Source of the DNA: PGYR01 sp048267165
GTDB taxonomy: Bacteria > Bacteroidota > Ignavibacteria > Kapaibacteriales > UBA2268
Length of the DNA: 64,000 nt
Assembly (NCBI GenBank): GCA_048267165.1
Contig: JBLWYD010000003.1
Coordinates: forward strand, 77,502 to 141,501
Direction: 5' to 3'
Part shown: piece after piece, positions 34,616 through 44,736 of the stretch
Position numbering within the stretch: the stretch's first letter is position 1
How the letters are laid out: each line of letters opens with the position of its first letter
Translations under genes and position numbers: made by a program
Notes under the pieces: generated by a model
What the model was told of the DNA's origin: nothing
The model's database searches: none
The model's input: the letters and a program-made list of their open reading frames with translations, nothing else

Positions 34616-36685
34616 ATGCTTAAAAGTGAAATGAAAACTCTACTTACATTATTACTATTGATATCAACCACTTGTTTGTATGCTGAAGACAGCACTACTA
34701 CTCGTGAATACCCGACATTTCAACTAGATGAAATAGAAGTAATGGATTCGCGGACAGGTGTGCAGCTCAAAGACCTAGGCAAGCAAGTAGAGGTAATCAC
34801 CCAATACGAAATCAGCCAAATGCCCGTCAACTCCGTAGATGAGTTGTTACGTTATATCCCTGGGGTGGAAGTACAGAGCCGTGGAATGTACGGCACTCAA
34901 GCCGATATAACAATGAGAGGCGGCACATACAACCAGACACTAATCCTCCTAGATGGTATCCGCATAGGCGACCCAATGACTGGTCATTTCAATAGTAATA
35001 TCCCAATAATACTTTCAAATATATATCGAATTGAGATAATCAAAGGTGCCAGCTCCGTTATCTATGGTGCTGATGCTGTTGGTGGAGTGATTAATATTGT
35101 TACAAGAAATATGTCAACTTTCTTTCAATATAAACAGCCACCTATGATGTGCGGGAATGCACCAAGATATATTCCCTCAGAAAAAGTAAAATATATTGAA
35201 AAAGATACTATAAGTGACAAAAAATATCAAGCCGGTACAGCGGGTCTATCATTAGGACAGTTTTCAACTTATGGAATTAATTATTACTTTCAAAAAGGCA
35301 ACTCTAATGTACATATTGATGCTGCTTATAATCACAATGAATCTTATGGTTATCCGGCATTCAATAACACTCACAATTATGGTTTTAGTAATCATACAGG
35401 TGGTACATCTTTTAATTTCACAACTAACGAAACTGATTATATTGCCTATAGATTCGCTGCTGATTATAGATATTTCGATGCTCGATACTTCTATACGGCA
35501 TCATCATTCGATAAATCACAAGAGAGAGTAGAAAGGTATTTTGGTCAGACTAAATTTAGAATCAGAAGCTACGAAGAACACGATATAATTGGGAATTTTG
35601 GGCTAATTTACACGAAAGATGATTTTATTTTTAATCCTGCATTTACACCAAACAATCACAAGACAATAAGTGGTGATTTGAATGTACACGACCAGATTAT
35701 ACTCGATGCAAATACGGCGATGACTTTCGGAACTGAACTGCAATTCAACTTTATGGAAAGTACTGATAGAGGCAATAGGAATCAGCAACAACTAGGTCTA
35801 TACGCAGTAGGTGTCCACGATTTCAACTCTGATTTTAATATCAACGCCGGTCTAAGGGGCGAGTTATTACCCACTGGTGGCCTAGAAGTAGTACCAAGTA
35901 TTGGTACGAATTATTACTTGACTGACAAGATAAAGCTAAGAGTAAATGCAGGTAGGTCTATTCGTACACCCGATTATACAGAGCGTTATGTCTCTACTGG
36001 ATTGGAAGGAATACTTTCGGCTGGGAGAAATTTGGGGAATCCCGATTTACTACCCGAAATATCTTGGAATTACGAAGCTGGAACGGATATACAACTAGCA
36101 CAGAAAATATCGCTGAACATAACGGGATATATGCGTGATTCAAAAAATGTAATAGATTATGGCTTCAAAAAGGGAAGCGAGATAACTAATAATCAAAATC
36201 TAGATCCTACTTTCAATTATCTATACGCTCAGAACTTAGCAGAATTGCAAGTAAGGGGGGTTGAATTCAAGGTAAGTGGGTTTGAAACTAGTGATAAACT
36301 TAAGAATTTCAATTGGTACGTTGGCGGAAATATATTGGATATAACTGTTGCTGATGATGTTAGTTCTAAATATATAACCAATGCTGCTGGGCTAAATTTC
36401 TCTGCGGGGTTGTTCTACATCATGACTGATTATCTAAGAATTGGTACTGATGCCATCTACCGTAAACGTGACATTAGCGAAGACCAATCAATCGAGTTTG
36501 GATTGACTCCTGAGTACTTTGTAATGGATGCGAAGTTTACGTACACACTAAATGCATTTAATTTCGACTTAACAGTTAAAAATCTCTTCGATAAGGAATA
36601 TTCAGATATACTAGGTGTTCAACTCCCCGGAAGGTGGATTAGTTTTGGAATCAGTTATTCTGAAGGTGCATGGTTAAAGGATTAG
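34616..36685 (+). CDS. TonB-dependent outer-membrane receptor
   Basis: 689 residues; the signal peptide may start at Met6 (MKTLLTLLLLIST, ATG at 34631). The plug domain (about 45-165) contains LDEIEVMDSRTG near the TonB box, DELLRYIPGVEVQSRG and ITMRGGTYNQTLILLDG, followed by IKGASSVIYGADAVGGVINI. The rest is a 22-strand barrel with RSIRTPDYTERY and NPDLLPEISWNYEAG. It is of BtuB/CirA type and lacks the N-terminal extension of SusC proteins. Substrate (vitamin, siderophore or metal) is unknown. It stands alone, followed by palindromes of the ATPase cassette. Confidence 0.93.
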   Translation: MLKSEMKTLLTLLLLISTTCLYAEDSTTTREYPTFQLDEIEVMDSRTGVQLKDLGKQVEVITQYEISQMPVNSVDELLRYIPGVEVQSRGMYGTQADITMRGGTYNQTLILLDGIRIGDPMTGHFNSNIPIILSNIYRIEIIKGASSVIYGADAVGGVINIVTRNMSTFFQYKQPPMMCGNAPRYIPSEKVKYIEKDTISDKKYQAGTAGLSLGQFSTYGINYYFQKGNSNVHIDAAYNHNESYGYPAFNNTHNYGFSNHTGGTSFNFTTNETDYIAYRFAADYRYFDARYFYTASSFDKSQERVERYFGQTKFRIRSYEEHDIIGNFGLIYTKDDFIFNPAFTPNNHKTISGDLNVHDQIILDANTAMTFGTELQFNFMESTDRGNRNQQQLGLYAVGVHDFNSDFNINAGLRGELLPTGGLEVVPSIGTNYYLTDKIKLRVNAGRSIRTPDYTERYVSTGLEGILSAGRNLGNPDLLPEISWNYEAGTDIQLAQKISLNITGYMRDSKNVIDYGFKKGSEITNNQNLDPTFNYLYAQNLAELQVRGVEFKVSGFETSDKLKNFNWYVGGNILDITVADDVSSKYITNAAGLNFSAGLFYIMTDYLRIGTDAIYRKRDISEDQSIEFGLTPEYFVMDAKFTYTLNAFNFDLTVKNLFDKEYSDILGVQLPGRWISFGISYSEGAWLKD

Positions 36686-36696
36686 GGCTTCTTTCA

Positions 36697-36755
36697 TTTA
36701 TACCTTTTAGTATAAAAAAAATTATACCTTTTGGTTTTATACCTTTTGGTATAAA
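36697..36755. repeat. Palindrome array downstream of the ATPase gene
   Basis: Three copies of a TATACC-N4-GGTATA-type palindrome start at 36699, 36723 and 36738, the last one perfect (extended to TTTATACCTTTTGGTATAAA, 36736-36755). The middle copy has a broken right arm. The spacings of 24 and 15 bases are the same as in the array at 37897-37955. Confidence 0.85.
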
Positions 36756-36763
36756 CTGATTTA

Positions 36764-37894
36764 CTACGTATATTCTCTTCTGAACCACAGCCCAAATGCA
36801 GGGTCTAAGAATATATAATCATTTTCGCTTTGATGAATCAGATCCTTTTCCATCAGTACTTTTCTGTTTTTTGTTACGTTATTGGGGCTACCAAGCTCAT
36901 ATTCTTCCATAGTTGATTTGCTAGTTAGTTGCTCTTCATTATTGGCAATTGCCTTTAGTAGATTCAGCTGCGTTCTACTGATACTACTAGTCTCAAGCAG
37001 ATAATACGGCGAGTTCGTTGTCAATAGCTCATCTATCGCCTCTTCTATATTGCGATTCGTAGCTTTTCTACTCGTATTCAGCCAAGTATAATGCGATAAT
37101 TGCTGCACGTACCAAGGGTGATTATCCATCGCCTCAGCTATAGATTGGGCTAGCTCTGGCGTAATTTCTTTTTTCGTATTAGAGAATCCTTTGACTATAA
37201 AATCAATCCATTTTTTAGTACTGATTTTAGGTAAGAGAATTATATCACCAAAGCGATAAAAAGGACGTGATGAATTATCAAATATATCAAGCATCATGTG
37301 CCTCATACTACCATACAGGCAATAAGTCACATTAGATTGCCGTTGCCAAGCTGAACGCATTTTCTTCTCAAATTGTTCGAAGTTATCGAACGAAGCCAAG
37401 TTCTGAAATTCATCTATACAGATAACGAATTGTATGTTCTTTTCCTCAGCTAGTTTCTGAGGTAAATCGAGTATTTCTTTTATGTTTTTTGCAGGATGAT
37501 TCCAATTGAACTGCAAGCTGAAATCTGTCATTGGCTCTACCCCCAATGATATTGACGGAGTGATAGATTTCAATAAATTCTTAGCCGAATCAATCCAATC
37601 GTCTAGCTTATTGGAGGAAGCTTTGACTATTTCGCTTGCAAAAACTTCGAGGAATTCCCTTTGTGAAGATGTAGCAAATAAGTCGAGATTAACTACTTTG
37701 ATTTTCGAGTTTTTATTAGCTATTTGTTTAGATACTTTTTCTACTAATGAAGTCTTGCCCCATCGGCGAGGAGAAATAATCATAGTATTGATATTATTCA
37801 ATAGATTACTTTTGAGTCGTTTTATTTCATTCTCGCGGTTAGTGAAGGCAGCATCACTAACTGTTACACCATATACGAAGGGAGACTTTTTCAT
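36764..37894 (-). CDS. AAA/STAND-type ATPase with C-terminal winged helix
   Basis: 376 residues. N-terminal ATPase domain with FTNRENEIKRL, the P-loop IISPRRWGKTSLV (a variant GKT/S site) and Walker B-like FVICIDEFQNL, followed by YCLYGSMRHMMLDIF, as in the 'archaeal ATPase' family PF01637. The C-terminal region (about 305-376) has a winged-helix pattern (LNLLKAIANNE to LMEKDLIHQ) ending in a conserved-looking FLDPAFGLWFRREY. Palindrome arrays lie five bases upstream of its ATG and just after its stop, suggesting autoregulation or a mobile cassette. Cellular role unknown. Confidence 0.85.
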   Translation of the reverse strand: MKKSPFVYGVTVSDAAFTNRENEIKRLKSNLLNNINTMIISPRRWGKTSLVEKVSKQIANKNSKIKVVNLDLFATSSQREFLEVFASEIVKASSNKLDDWIDSAKNLLKSITPSISLGVEPMTDFSLQFNWNHPAKNIKEILDLPQKLAEEKNIQFVICIDEFQNLASFDNFEQFEKKMRSAWQRQSNVTYCLYGSMRHMMLDIFDNSSRPFYRFGDIILLPKISTKKWIDFIVKGFSNTKKEITPELAQSIAEAMDNHPWYVQQLSHYTWLNTSRKATNRNIEEAIDELLTTNSPYYLLETSSISRTQLNLLKAIANNEEQLTSKSTMEEYELGSPNNVTKNRKVLMEKDLIHQSENDYIFLDPAFGLWFRREYT

Positions 37895-37896
37895 AT

Positions 37897-37955
37897 TTTA
37901 TACCATTTACTATAAAATTTGTTTTACCAAAAGGTATTATACCATTTGGTATAAA
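37897..37955. repeat. Palindrome array upstream of the ATPase gene
   Basis: Three palindromes: TATACCATTTACTATA (37899-37914), TTACCAAAAGGTA (about 37924-37936) and TATACCATTTGGTATA (37938-37953). It is a near-direct repeat of 36697-36755, offset by exactly 1200 bases, and lies against the ATPase start codon. Confidence 0.85.
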
Positions 37956-38013
37956 ATTAATTATAATATCTGATAAATGCAAAAGAATGTTAGATTACTG
38001 TAGTTACTTCTTC

Positions 38014-41000
38014 TTACCTAATTACTTCTATAAATTCCGTTTTAGTTATAGTTGGCGTAGTTAGCTGTAAATAGTATCTACCGCTTTGGTAGTTAGTCAT
38101 ATCCAGTTGAATATCCTGACTACCAATCGTTTGATTGCCAGATATTAATACTTCCATTTTTCTGCCTCGGTTGTTATATATAGCCAACTCTGTTATACCA
38201 TCCTCGATTAGAATAACAGTGATAGATGCAGTTGTTGATATTACATTTGGCGATACTCCTAGTTTTAGAGCTTCGGACTCTACTACATTTACATATGGAT
38301 TCTTCACTATAAATTGACAAACCTTCGGCTCTATATCATACTCAATTGGTACCCCAGCAGAGCTATATAATTGAAACTCTGGTAGAGTTATCACTCCTTC
38401 ACTTGCAGTAGTTCTCAGTACTTTCATTGGTATAGAAGCAATTTGATTTTCATCTGTTAGCTTGCCTGCATACTCGAAATAAGAGTTGTTGTCGATTGAC
38501 TTTACGCTAATCGTCTCATCAGTGGGTGCTATAACGGTAGGGTCAAACTGAACTTTTAATTTATATTCTAGCTCATCATTTTCAATTATTTTTGGACTAA
38601 TATTCTTTAGAAATATCTGAAGCTCTGCCACTTCATCTAAACTAACATCTTTGAATTGGGGATATACTTCACCGCCGATTCCCTCTGCAAATAGCACAGT
38701 ACGCATAGGAGAACCTACGCCATCATAATGGAATTCGATGATAGAAGAAGTTCTGCCACCAAACTTAGGAGTGAATCGCAACGAGTACGCTTTGCTACCA
38801 CCCTGAGGAATAACACTCAAACCGTTTTCGTCTAATACCTCAAATTGTTCAATGTCTGGACCAATAATATTTGTTTCAGTGATAGTTAAGTTTTTATAAG
38901 ATAAGTTTTTAATTATAGCAATTGTTGTATCTATATTTCCGCCGAGTAAATGCTTACCAAAATCAATATTATCTATTGTTTCGGAGATAGGAGAGACCCC
39001 TCTTCCTTCTAAACTAAAAGTATCTTTATATACCCCATTAGTAGTAGTTATAGTAACTTCTGCAGTTCGTTTGTATTCACTAGTAGGGGTTAGCTCAAAT
39101 GTTAGATCATTACACTCATTATAATTGAGAATAGATTCGTCGGCCCCACCAGGAATTTTGAAATCAAGAGTATCGCCGCCCGTAACGTCTATACTTAGTA
39201 TATGAAGTGGGGCTTTACGTTTGTTACATATAGCATCTTCGATAACTATAATTTTGGTTTGACCAACTACTGCATCACCCAAATCAAATTCTTTTAGTTT
39301 TATTGATGGCTTCGGGGACTGAATTTCAAAAGTTGACTTTGAGATTACCGATTGGAGTGGTGTAACTTCGCCCGAAAGCTTTGCTATCCATACATCTTTT
39401 CTTCCTAATCTAGCATAATTAGAACTTTCAACGATCAATGGCTGAGTATAGCCAGCGAACACATACCCCTGATCTTTAGTTCCTATTATACTATTTACAT
39501 AATCACTTCCTAGACTATCACTACTTATAGTCTTTTCCCATTCTATTTCACCTCGTTCCGAAACTTTACTTACTAATGCCGAATATAACTCATAATTGCT
39601 TGTGCTAGATTTATCTAACATAGTCGCTGCAATGTATCCGTTATAATTTACTTTGGAAACATCTCCAAAATAATTATCATAAACATCAGACCCAAGTATA
39701 GGGCTGTAATTGTCGTTTATAAAAAATTTTCTTTTCTTAGATGAATTAGTTCGACCAATCTCTATACCATCTTCCACTTTAAAAAGGTAGGACGTTAAAT
39801 CGTGCATTGTTTTCACTATAATTGAGGCATATTCATTCAATTCAGCTCTAAAACTAGTATAATACTTATTCCATTCTACACTAGGCCAATCCGAGTCAAT
39901 CACATTTCCAAATATACTAATTGCTCCATTGTTTTCTTCATATACACCGACTGCATATTCTTCACCATGGCCACCTGTTATTTTTTCATACCTCTTATTC
40001 AATAATGAGTCCAATCTTAGAATATAAATACCTTTTCCACTATTTGCATCCGTCATATTATCATACGAAGTTGAATACCCTACTATAATATATTCTTTTT
40101 TTCTTGTTTTAATAAATGAATGTGGAATTTCAATTGCTTCTCGACCATAAAGGACTTGTTTAAGGATTTCTCCATTAGAATTCAATCTTAAAACCCAAAC
40201 ATCAGAACCCGATTTATTTGGATTTAATTGTGTTGTAATAACGTCTCCATCGTTCGAACTTGAATGACAAAGAACTGTAAATTCTCCATCTTTCTCTTCC
40301 ATCACATCTATGGCAAAGTCTCTACGAGTACCTCCATAAGTCTTTGACCATTCTATATTACCATTTGCGTCTAACTTTAATATCAAACAATCTTCACTAA
40401 TTCCAGTATTCTTTTTTGGGAAATCACCATCATCTGAAGAAGTATTGCCTACTAATAAGAAACCACCATCATTCGTTTGTATTACTTTTTTGATTTCTTC
40501 ATAACTACTACCACCATAAGTTCTCATCCACTCCACCTCGCCAGCTACTGTATGCTTTATATCTGCATTGAGGTGATCAACTCGTACTTTACACTTATCA
40601 CTTATAGTATTTGGGACTTTCCACTTATAAGAATTTCCAGATTGTTTTTCAGCTATTGTAGTCCATTTGCTACCGTTGTTAGTACTATAACTTATAGTCA
40701 CTAGATCGTATTCAGTTACACCTTCCCATTTTATCTCTATCGTATCGCCAGATACGAGATTTTCTCCACCTATCGGATAGAGAATATTTATGCTTGTTTG
40801 CTTGAAAGAATACCCCGAATTACCACCTATTAAACTCATTTCACTTTTACATTCGGAAGTTTCTATGTGCATTATAGAAAAGTATTTATAGTTTTCAGTG
40901 GGGGCAAATGTTACGTTAATATCTAGGCTCTCACCTTTCTTTATAGTATATGGTAAGCTCTGATTAATGCTGTAAGCTCCAAAATCTGGAACAAAGCTAA

Positions 41001-41994
41001 TTTTATCAATAGTTATATCTTTATTCGTCGCTGAGAATGTTATGGTTGTGTCCTTTTTTGAATTTACTTTAACATCACCAACGGAGGCGAAGTTATCACT
41101 TATTACTAATTTTGAGATTTGGTTTTCACTTAAATATATACTCTTATCTACTATGCTATTAGTTCTGTTGTCTCTAATATTCAAATCGACAGCTCTTTCG
41201 CAGCTATAATCACTTTCCCATTCTAAAAGACAGGCGTTAAGAGTTAATTGCTTAGTTATTTTATTCAAGGCATTGAATACATCTATAGATGTTTTTTTAT
41301 TCTTAAATAATTCCCCACCAGTTTGCTCTGTGATATTTGTGATAAGATCTGGGAACTTCCCATCAACAACTATAGTAGAGATTGTTATATTCGATGAAGT
41401 TGCATCTGCAATTATCTGCTGTTCGTTTCCACCAGCTTCACCGTCAGTTATTAGGATTATCTGCTTATTGGAAAAAGCTGCCTTATCCATAGCTAATATT
41501 GCTCCAGCCGTAGGCGTTATAAAAGCAGAATTAAAATCAGTTCCACCAGAAGCTTTGATATTTTTTATTTTGTCAAGAATCTTATTCATATTACTCGTGA
41601 AATCACTTATATAATAATTACTAGTTGTGAACCCAATGATAGCTATTTCACTTCCGTTGAACTCAAGATTGCTGATAAAAGAATTAAGAGCAGTATTAAT
41701 CATTTTAATATGTGACCCAGACATAGACCCCGATACATCAACAGCTATTACAATTGACATAGGACTAACAGTATTGGGAGGGCAACTGACACTAGTTACA
41801 TCTCTTAGTACTCCATTTTCCTTAATCTCGAAATCTGAGCGGCTATGTTTAGCTATAGGATTATCTTGCGAATCCGTAAGATAGAACTTCGCTTTCATCT
41901 TAGGGTATTCGGAGGTATCAATATCAAAAACTTGGAACTGCTGTGCAGTTATTAGTAATGGGAATAGCAATAGAATTGATAATATAGTTTTCAT
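38014..41994 (-). CDS. Giant T9SS-exported VWA/propeller surface protein
   Basis: 1326 residues. The signal peptide (MKTILSILLLFPLLITA) is followed by a VWA domain (about 75-260) with the metal site DVSGSMSGS (Asp86, Ser88, Ser90), a Hydin-like module, a beta-sandwich with LYPIGGENL near 405, propeller-like repeats (WMRTYGGSSYEEI and others), two more Hydin/ASPM-type modules, and a C-terminal T9SS sorting domain ending TKTEFIEVIR. It is a full-length relative of the truncated first gene of the window. It probably acts as a large surface adhesin or binding protein. It lies between the ATPase cassette and a J-domain gene. Confidence 0.9.
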   Translation of the reverse strand: MKTILSILLLFPLLITAQQFQVFDIDTSEYPKMKAKFYLTDSQDNPIAKHSRSDFEIKENGVLRDVTSVSCPPNTVSPMSIVIAVDVSGSMSGSHIKMINTALNSFISNLEFNGSEIAIIGFTTSNYYISDFTSNMNKILDKIKNIKASGGTDFNSAFITPTAGAILAMDKAAFSNKQIILITDGEAGGNEQQIIADATSSNITISTIVVDGKFPDLITNITEQTGGELFKNKKTSIDVFNALNKITKQLTLNACLLEWESDYSCERAVDLNIRDNRTNSIVDKSIYLSENQISKLVISDNFASVGDVKVNSKKDTTITFSATNKDITIDKISFVPDFGAYSINQSLPYTIKKGESLDINVTFAPTENYKYFSIMHIETSECKSEMSLIGGNSGYSFKQTSINILYPIGGENLVSGDTIEIKWEGVTEYDLVTISYSTNNGSKWTTIAEKQSGNSYKWKVPNTISDKCKVRVDHLNADIKHTVAGEVEWMRTYGGSSYEEIKKVIQTNDGGFLLVGNTSSDDGDFPKKNTGISEDCLILKLDANGNIEWSKTYGGTRRDFAIDVMEEKDGEFTVLCHSSSNDGDVITTQLNPNKSGSDVWVLRLNSNGEILKQVLYGREAIEIPHSFIKTRKKEYIIVGYSTSYDNMTDANSGKGIYILRLDSLLNKRYEKITGGHGEEYAVGVYEENNGAISIFGNVIDSDWPSVEWNKYYTSFRAELNEYASIIVKTMHDLTSYLFKVEDGIEIGRTNSSKKRKFFINDNYSPILGSDVYDNYFGDVSKVNYNGYIAATMLDKSSTSNYELYSALVSKVSERGEIEWEKTISSDSLGSDYVNSIIGTKDQGYVFAGYTQPLIVESSNYARLGRKDVWIAKLSGEVTPLQSVISKSTFEIQSPKPSIKLKEFDLGDAVVGQTKIIVIEDAICNKRKAPLHILSIDVTGGDTLDFKIPGGADESILNYNECNDLTFELTPTSEYKRTAEVTITTTNGVYKDTFSLEGRGVSPISETIDNIDFGKHLLGGNIDTTIAIIKNLSYKNLTITETNIIGPDIEQFEVLDENGLSVIPQGGSKAYSLRFTPKFGGRTSSIIEFHYDGVGSPMRTVLFAEGIGGEVYPQFKDVSLDEVAELQIFLKNISPKIIENDELEYKLKVQFDPTVIAPTDETISVKSIDNNSYFEYAGKLTDENQIASIPMKVLRTTASEGVITLPEFQLYSSAGVPIEYDIEPKVCQFIVKNPYVNVVESEALKLGVSPNVISTTASITVILIEDGITELAIYNNRGRKMEVLISGNQTIGSQDIQLDMTNYQSGRYYLQLTTPTITKTEFIEVIR

Positions 41995-42090
41995 TTTTTT
42001 CAGTATTACAGTAAGAGATTGTAGAATATAGTAATTGTCTATATATAATGCAAACTATAACCCTAGAAGCAACAAGCAACAAGGTTGGCA

Positions 42091-42110
42091 ATTATACCTT
42101 TTGGTATAAA
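42091..42110. repeat. Solitary copy of the ATPase-cassette palindrome
   Basis: TATACCTTTTGGTATA at 42093-42108 is identical to the best copy near the ATPase (36738-36753), about 4.2 kb away. It lies just upstream of the giant VWA gene's start region and after the J-domain gene. No ATPase gene is next to it. Confidence 0.75.
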
Positions 42111-42129
42111 GTGAATTTAGCTACTAAGG

Positions 42130-42405
42130 TTACTTCTTCTTACTCATTTCGTATTCGCGGCGAGTAACTTCGTCCATTAGCTTTTTCGATTTGCTGAGTA
42201 GTAGATTGTAGTTCAGGCGTTTGTCTAGGTCACCAAGTACTTCGTACGCCTCTTTTATTTCGCCGAATACTCGTTGTACTTTTATGTCATCGGGGTGCAG
42301 ATCGGGGTGGTATTTTCTTACCAAACGCTTGTACGCCATCCGTATTTCATCGGAGGTAGCAGAGCTTTCTAGCCCTAGTATTCTATAATAATTTTTGATT
42401 TTCAT
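42130..42405 (-). CDS. Stand-alone J-domain protein
   Basis: 91 residues. It is essentially a J domain: MKIKNYYRILGLESSATS, RKYHPDLHP with the HPD motif, and IKEAYEVLGDLDKRLNYN, plus a short charged tail. It lacks the Gly/Phe, zinc and substrate domains of DnaJ, so it probably recruits DnaK to a specific task. It follows flhA by 35 bases on the same strand, which could tie it to flagellar export, though this is only context. Confidence 0.9.
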   Translation of the reverse strand: MKIKNYYRILGLESSATSDEIRMAYKRLVRKYHPDLHPDDIKVQRVFGEIKEAYEVLGDLDKRLNYNLLLSKSKKLMDEVTRREYEMSKKK

Positions 42406-42440
42406 ATTTTAAGAATATAAAAATACTGAAAATTGTTGAA

Positions 42441-44579
42441 TTATTGTACTTGTTCTAGTACATTTACACTAGTTAGTATTTCTATATCAGTGTCAGATGG
42501 CAATTCAGAATAGCTGATGACGCTTACTACAGGGAAAGTAGTCTGTATCATCTTCTTGAAATAAGGTCGCACCTGAGCAGAGCAAATAACCACTGGCAGA
42601 TGTCCAGCAATAGTAGTATCGTCAATCGCTTTCGAAACACCTTCTTTGATACGAGTGATGAACTCAGGCGATAGTCCCATAGAAGGGCTTATCTGGTTGC
42701 CACCGCTTTTTTGCAGCGATTGAGTTATGCTGTCTTCTATTTCTGGGTCAAGAGAGATTGCGTGTACAATACCATCTATATCTTCGTACAGAGTTTTGAT
42801 AGTCTCGGATAGATTATGGCGAACATATTCGGTTAGCACATCTATATTTTGAGTTACTCTATAATATTCGAGTAATGACTCTAGTATCAGAGGTAAATCA
42901 CGAATTGGAATACCCTCTTCTAATAGGTTTTGTAGTACTTTCTGTATAGCTGATAGAGGTAGATTATCTGGTGAAATCTCATCAGTCAGGGCTGGGTAAT
43001 CTTCTTTCAGATTATCCACTAACTGCTTAGTATCTTGTCTAGTTAATAGTTTATCAGAGTTGCGTTTTAGTATTTCTGTTAGATGAGTAGTCAGCACTGT
43101 CGCAGATTCCACTACTGTGTAGCCCATTATTTCGGCATTTTCCCTTTCGTTTTGGTCTATCCACTTAGCTGGCAAACCGAAAACAGGTTCGGTAACGTGT
43201 TTGCCGCGAAGCTCCCCTTCAGCAGTTCCAGGATTCATGGCTAATAGCATATTCGGGAATAGGAAATTAGAAGCAACTTCATTCCCACGGATTTTGATAA
43301 TGTAATTCTCTGGGTCTAATTGAAGATTGTCACGTACACGAACAGGAGGGAGGATAATCCCCAACTCTGTCGCTAACTGCTTTCTTACGTTTGTTATACG
43401 CTTGAATACATCGCCACCTTGTGCCTCATCTACTAGAGCTATCAACGAATAGCCAAGTTCTATTTCCACTGGATCAACTTTCAGCAAATCTTCAACGGGA
43501 GCTTCGCTTGGTTTTTCGACTTCATCAGCCGCTTGTAACCCTTCGCGCATCTCGTCATCAGCTTTGTTTTTAATAGCATTAGTTCTATTATAAGCAATAG
43601 CAGCAATGATAACAGCTATGATAGTGAACGGAATAAACGGGAACCCTGGGAGTAATCCAATTAGGAACAAAGCCACAGCCGATACATACATCGCCCTTGG
43701 CTTAGCACCGAATTGTTGTCCGAATTCCGTCTCTAGTTGGTCACGAGCACCAGAACGAGTAACTACCAAACCACCAGCTACTGATATAAGTAGAGCTGGA
43801 ATTTGTGATACTAGTCCATCACCAATCGTAAGTGTAGAGTATGTAGAAATCGCTTCAGAGAATGACATATCCCTTTGGAGCATACCAATAGCAAATCCAC
43901 CAAGTAAGTTGACGATTGTGATAATAATACCAGCAATTGCGTCCCCTTTTATAAACTTAGCCGCACCATCCATTGACCCGAAAAAGTCAGCTTCGTGCGC
44001 AAGTTCATCACGTCTCGATTTGGCTGTTTGCTCGTCAATATAACCAGCATTCAAATCAGCATCAATACTCATCTGCTTACCCGGCATTGCATCCAAGGTA
44101 AACCTTGCAGATACTTCCGCTATACGCGTGGAACCCTTGATAACTACTATAAAGTTAATGACTAAGAGGATAAGGAATATAATAATCCCAACGACTATAT
44201 TTCCACCGATGACGAAATCACCGAATGCGTGTATAATCTTACCAGCTTCACCCTCACCTAATATAAGCCGAGTGGAGGCGACGTTCAGCCCCAATCGGAG
44301 CATAGTAGTAATAAGTAATATAGCCGGGAATGCTGAGAATTCTAATGGTTTTACCAAATAAACTGCCACCATCAGAATCATAACTGATAGTGCAATATTA
44401 AGGGTTAGAAATAAATCTAAGGCAAGTGGAGGCAATGGCAATAAAAGGAGTGCAAGAATTAGTAATATACCACCAGCTAAAACAATATCGGGATTGTTAA
44501 AGATTGGTGAAAGAACAGTATTCTTCAATCTGTTTAAAGTTGGGTTATCTAATAAAGCCAATTGTCTATTTATAGCCAA
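42441..44579 (-). CDS. flhA: Flagellar biosynthesis protein FlhA
   Basis: 712 residues. FlhA forms the nonameric export gate of the flagellar type III system. The N-terminal half has about eight membrane segments and the conserved FHIPEP-family loop with GSTRIAEVSARFTLDAMPGK and MSIDADLNAG. The C-terminal cytoplasmic domain (about 365-700) includes VRVRDNLQLDPENYIIKIRG and VICSAQVRPYFKK. It is not next to the fliL-O genes but 32 kb away, without flhB, flhF or fliPQR beside it. Confidence 0.97.
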   Translation of the reverse strand: MAINRQLALLDNPTLNRLKNTVLSPIFNNPDIVLAGGILLILALLLLPLPPLALDLFLTLNIALSVMILMVAVYLVKPLEFSAFPAILLITTMLRLGLNVASTRLILGEGEAGKIIHAFGDFVIGGNIVVGIIIFLILLVINFIVVIKGSTRIAEVSARFTLDAMPGKQMSIDADLNAGYIDEQTAKSRRDELAHEADFFGSMDGAAKFIKGDAIAGIIITIVNLLGGFAIGMLQRDMSFSEAISTYSTLTIGDGLVSQIPALLISVAGGLVVTRSGARDQLETEFGQQFGAKPRAMYVSAVALFLIGLLPGFPFIPFTIIAVIIAAIAYNRTNAIKNKADDEMREGLQAADEVEKPSEAPVEDLLKVDPVEIELGYSLIALVDEAQGGDVFKRITNVRKQLATELGIILPPVRVRDNLQLDPENYIIKIRGNEVASNFLFPNMLLAMNPGTAEGELRGKHVTEPVFGLPAKWIDQNERENAEIMGYTVVESATVLTTHLTEILKRNSDKLLTRQDTKQLVDNLKEDYPALTDEISPDNLPLSAIQKVLQNLLEEGIPIRDLPLILESLLEYYRVTQNIDVLTEYVRHNLSETIKTLYEDIDGIVHAISLDPEIEDSITQSLQKSGGNQISPSMGLSPEFITRIKEGVSKAIDDTTIAGHLPVVICSAQVRPYFKKMIQTTFPVVSVISYSELPSDTDIEILTSVNVLEQVQ

Positions 44580-44736
44580 TAATTCATAAAAATGCTGTCA
44601 CAAAAGTAGTATTGCAAGTTGCTTGCCAAATAATTAATGGATGCTATTTATTAAATTATTAGTCTATCTACCTAATCATCTTAAAATCCCAAATATTTAC
44701 TATATTTGTAAATCAAAAAATTAGCCATAGAGCAGA

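Noticed and set aside
43606..44043. Plus-strand frame of 145 residues within flhA
   Set aside because: Antisense to a well-supported conserved gene; Pro/Ser-rich composition.
44701..44708. Bacteroidota-type -7 element TATATTTG upstream of the M28 peptidase; similar matches at 7055-7062 and 58080-58087
   Set aside because: None has a matching -33 element at the right distance. In such AT-rich DNA a few matches are expected by chance, so no promoter is claimed.
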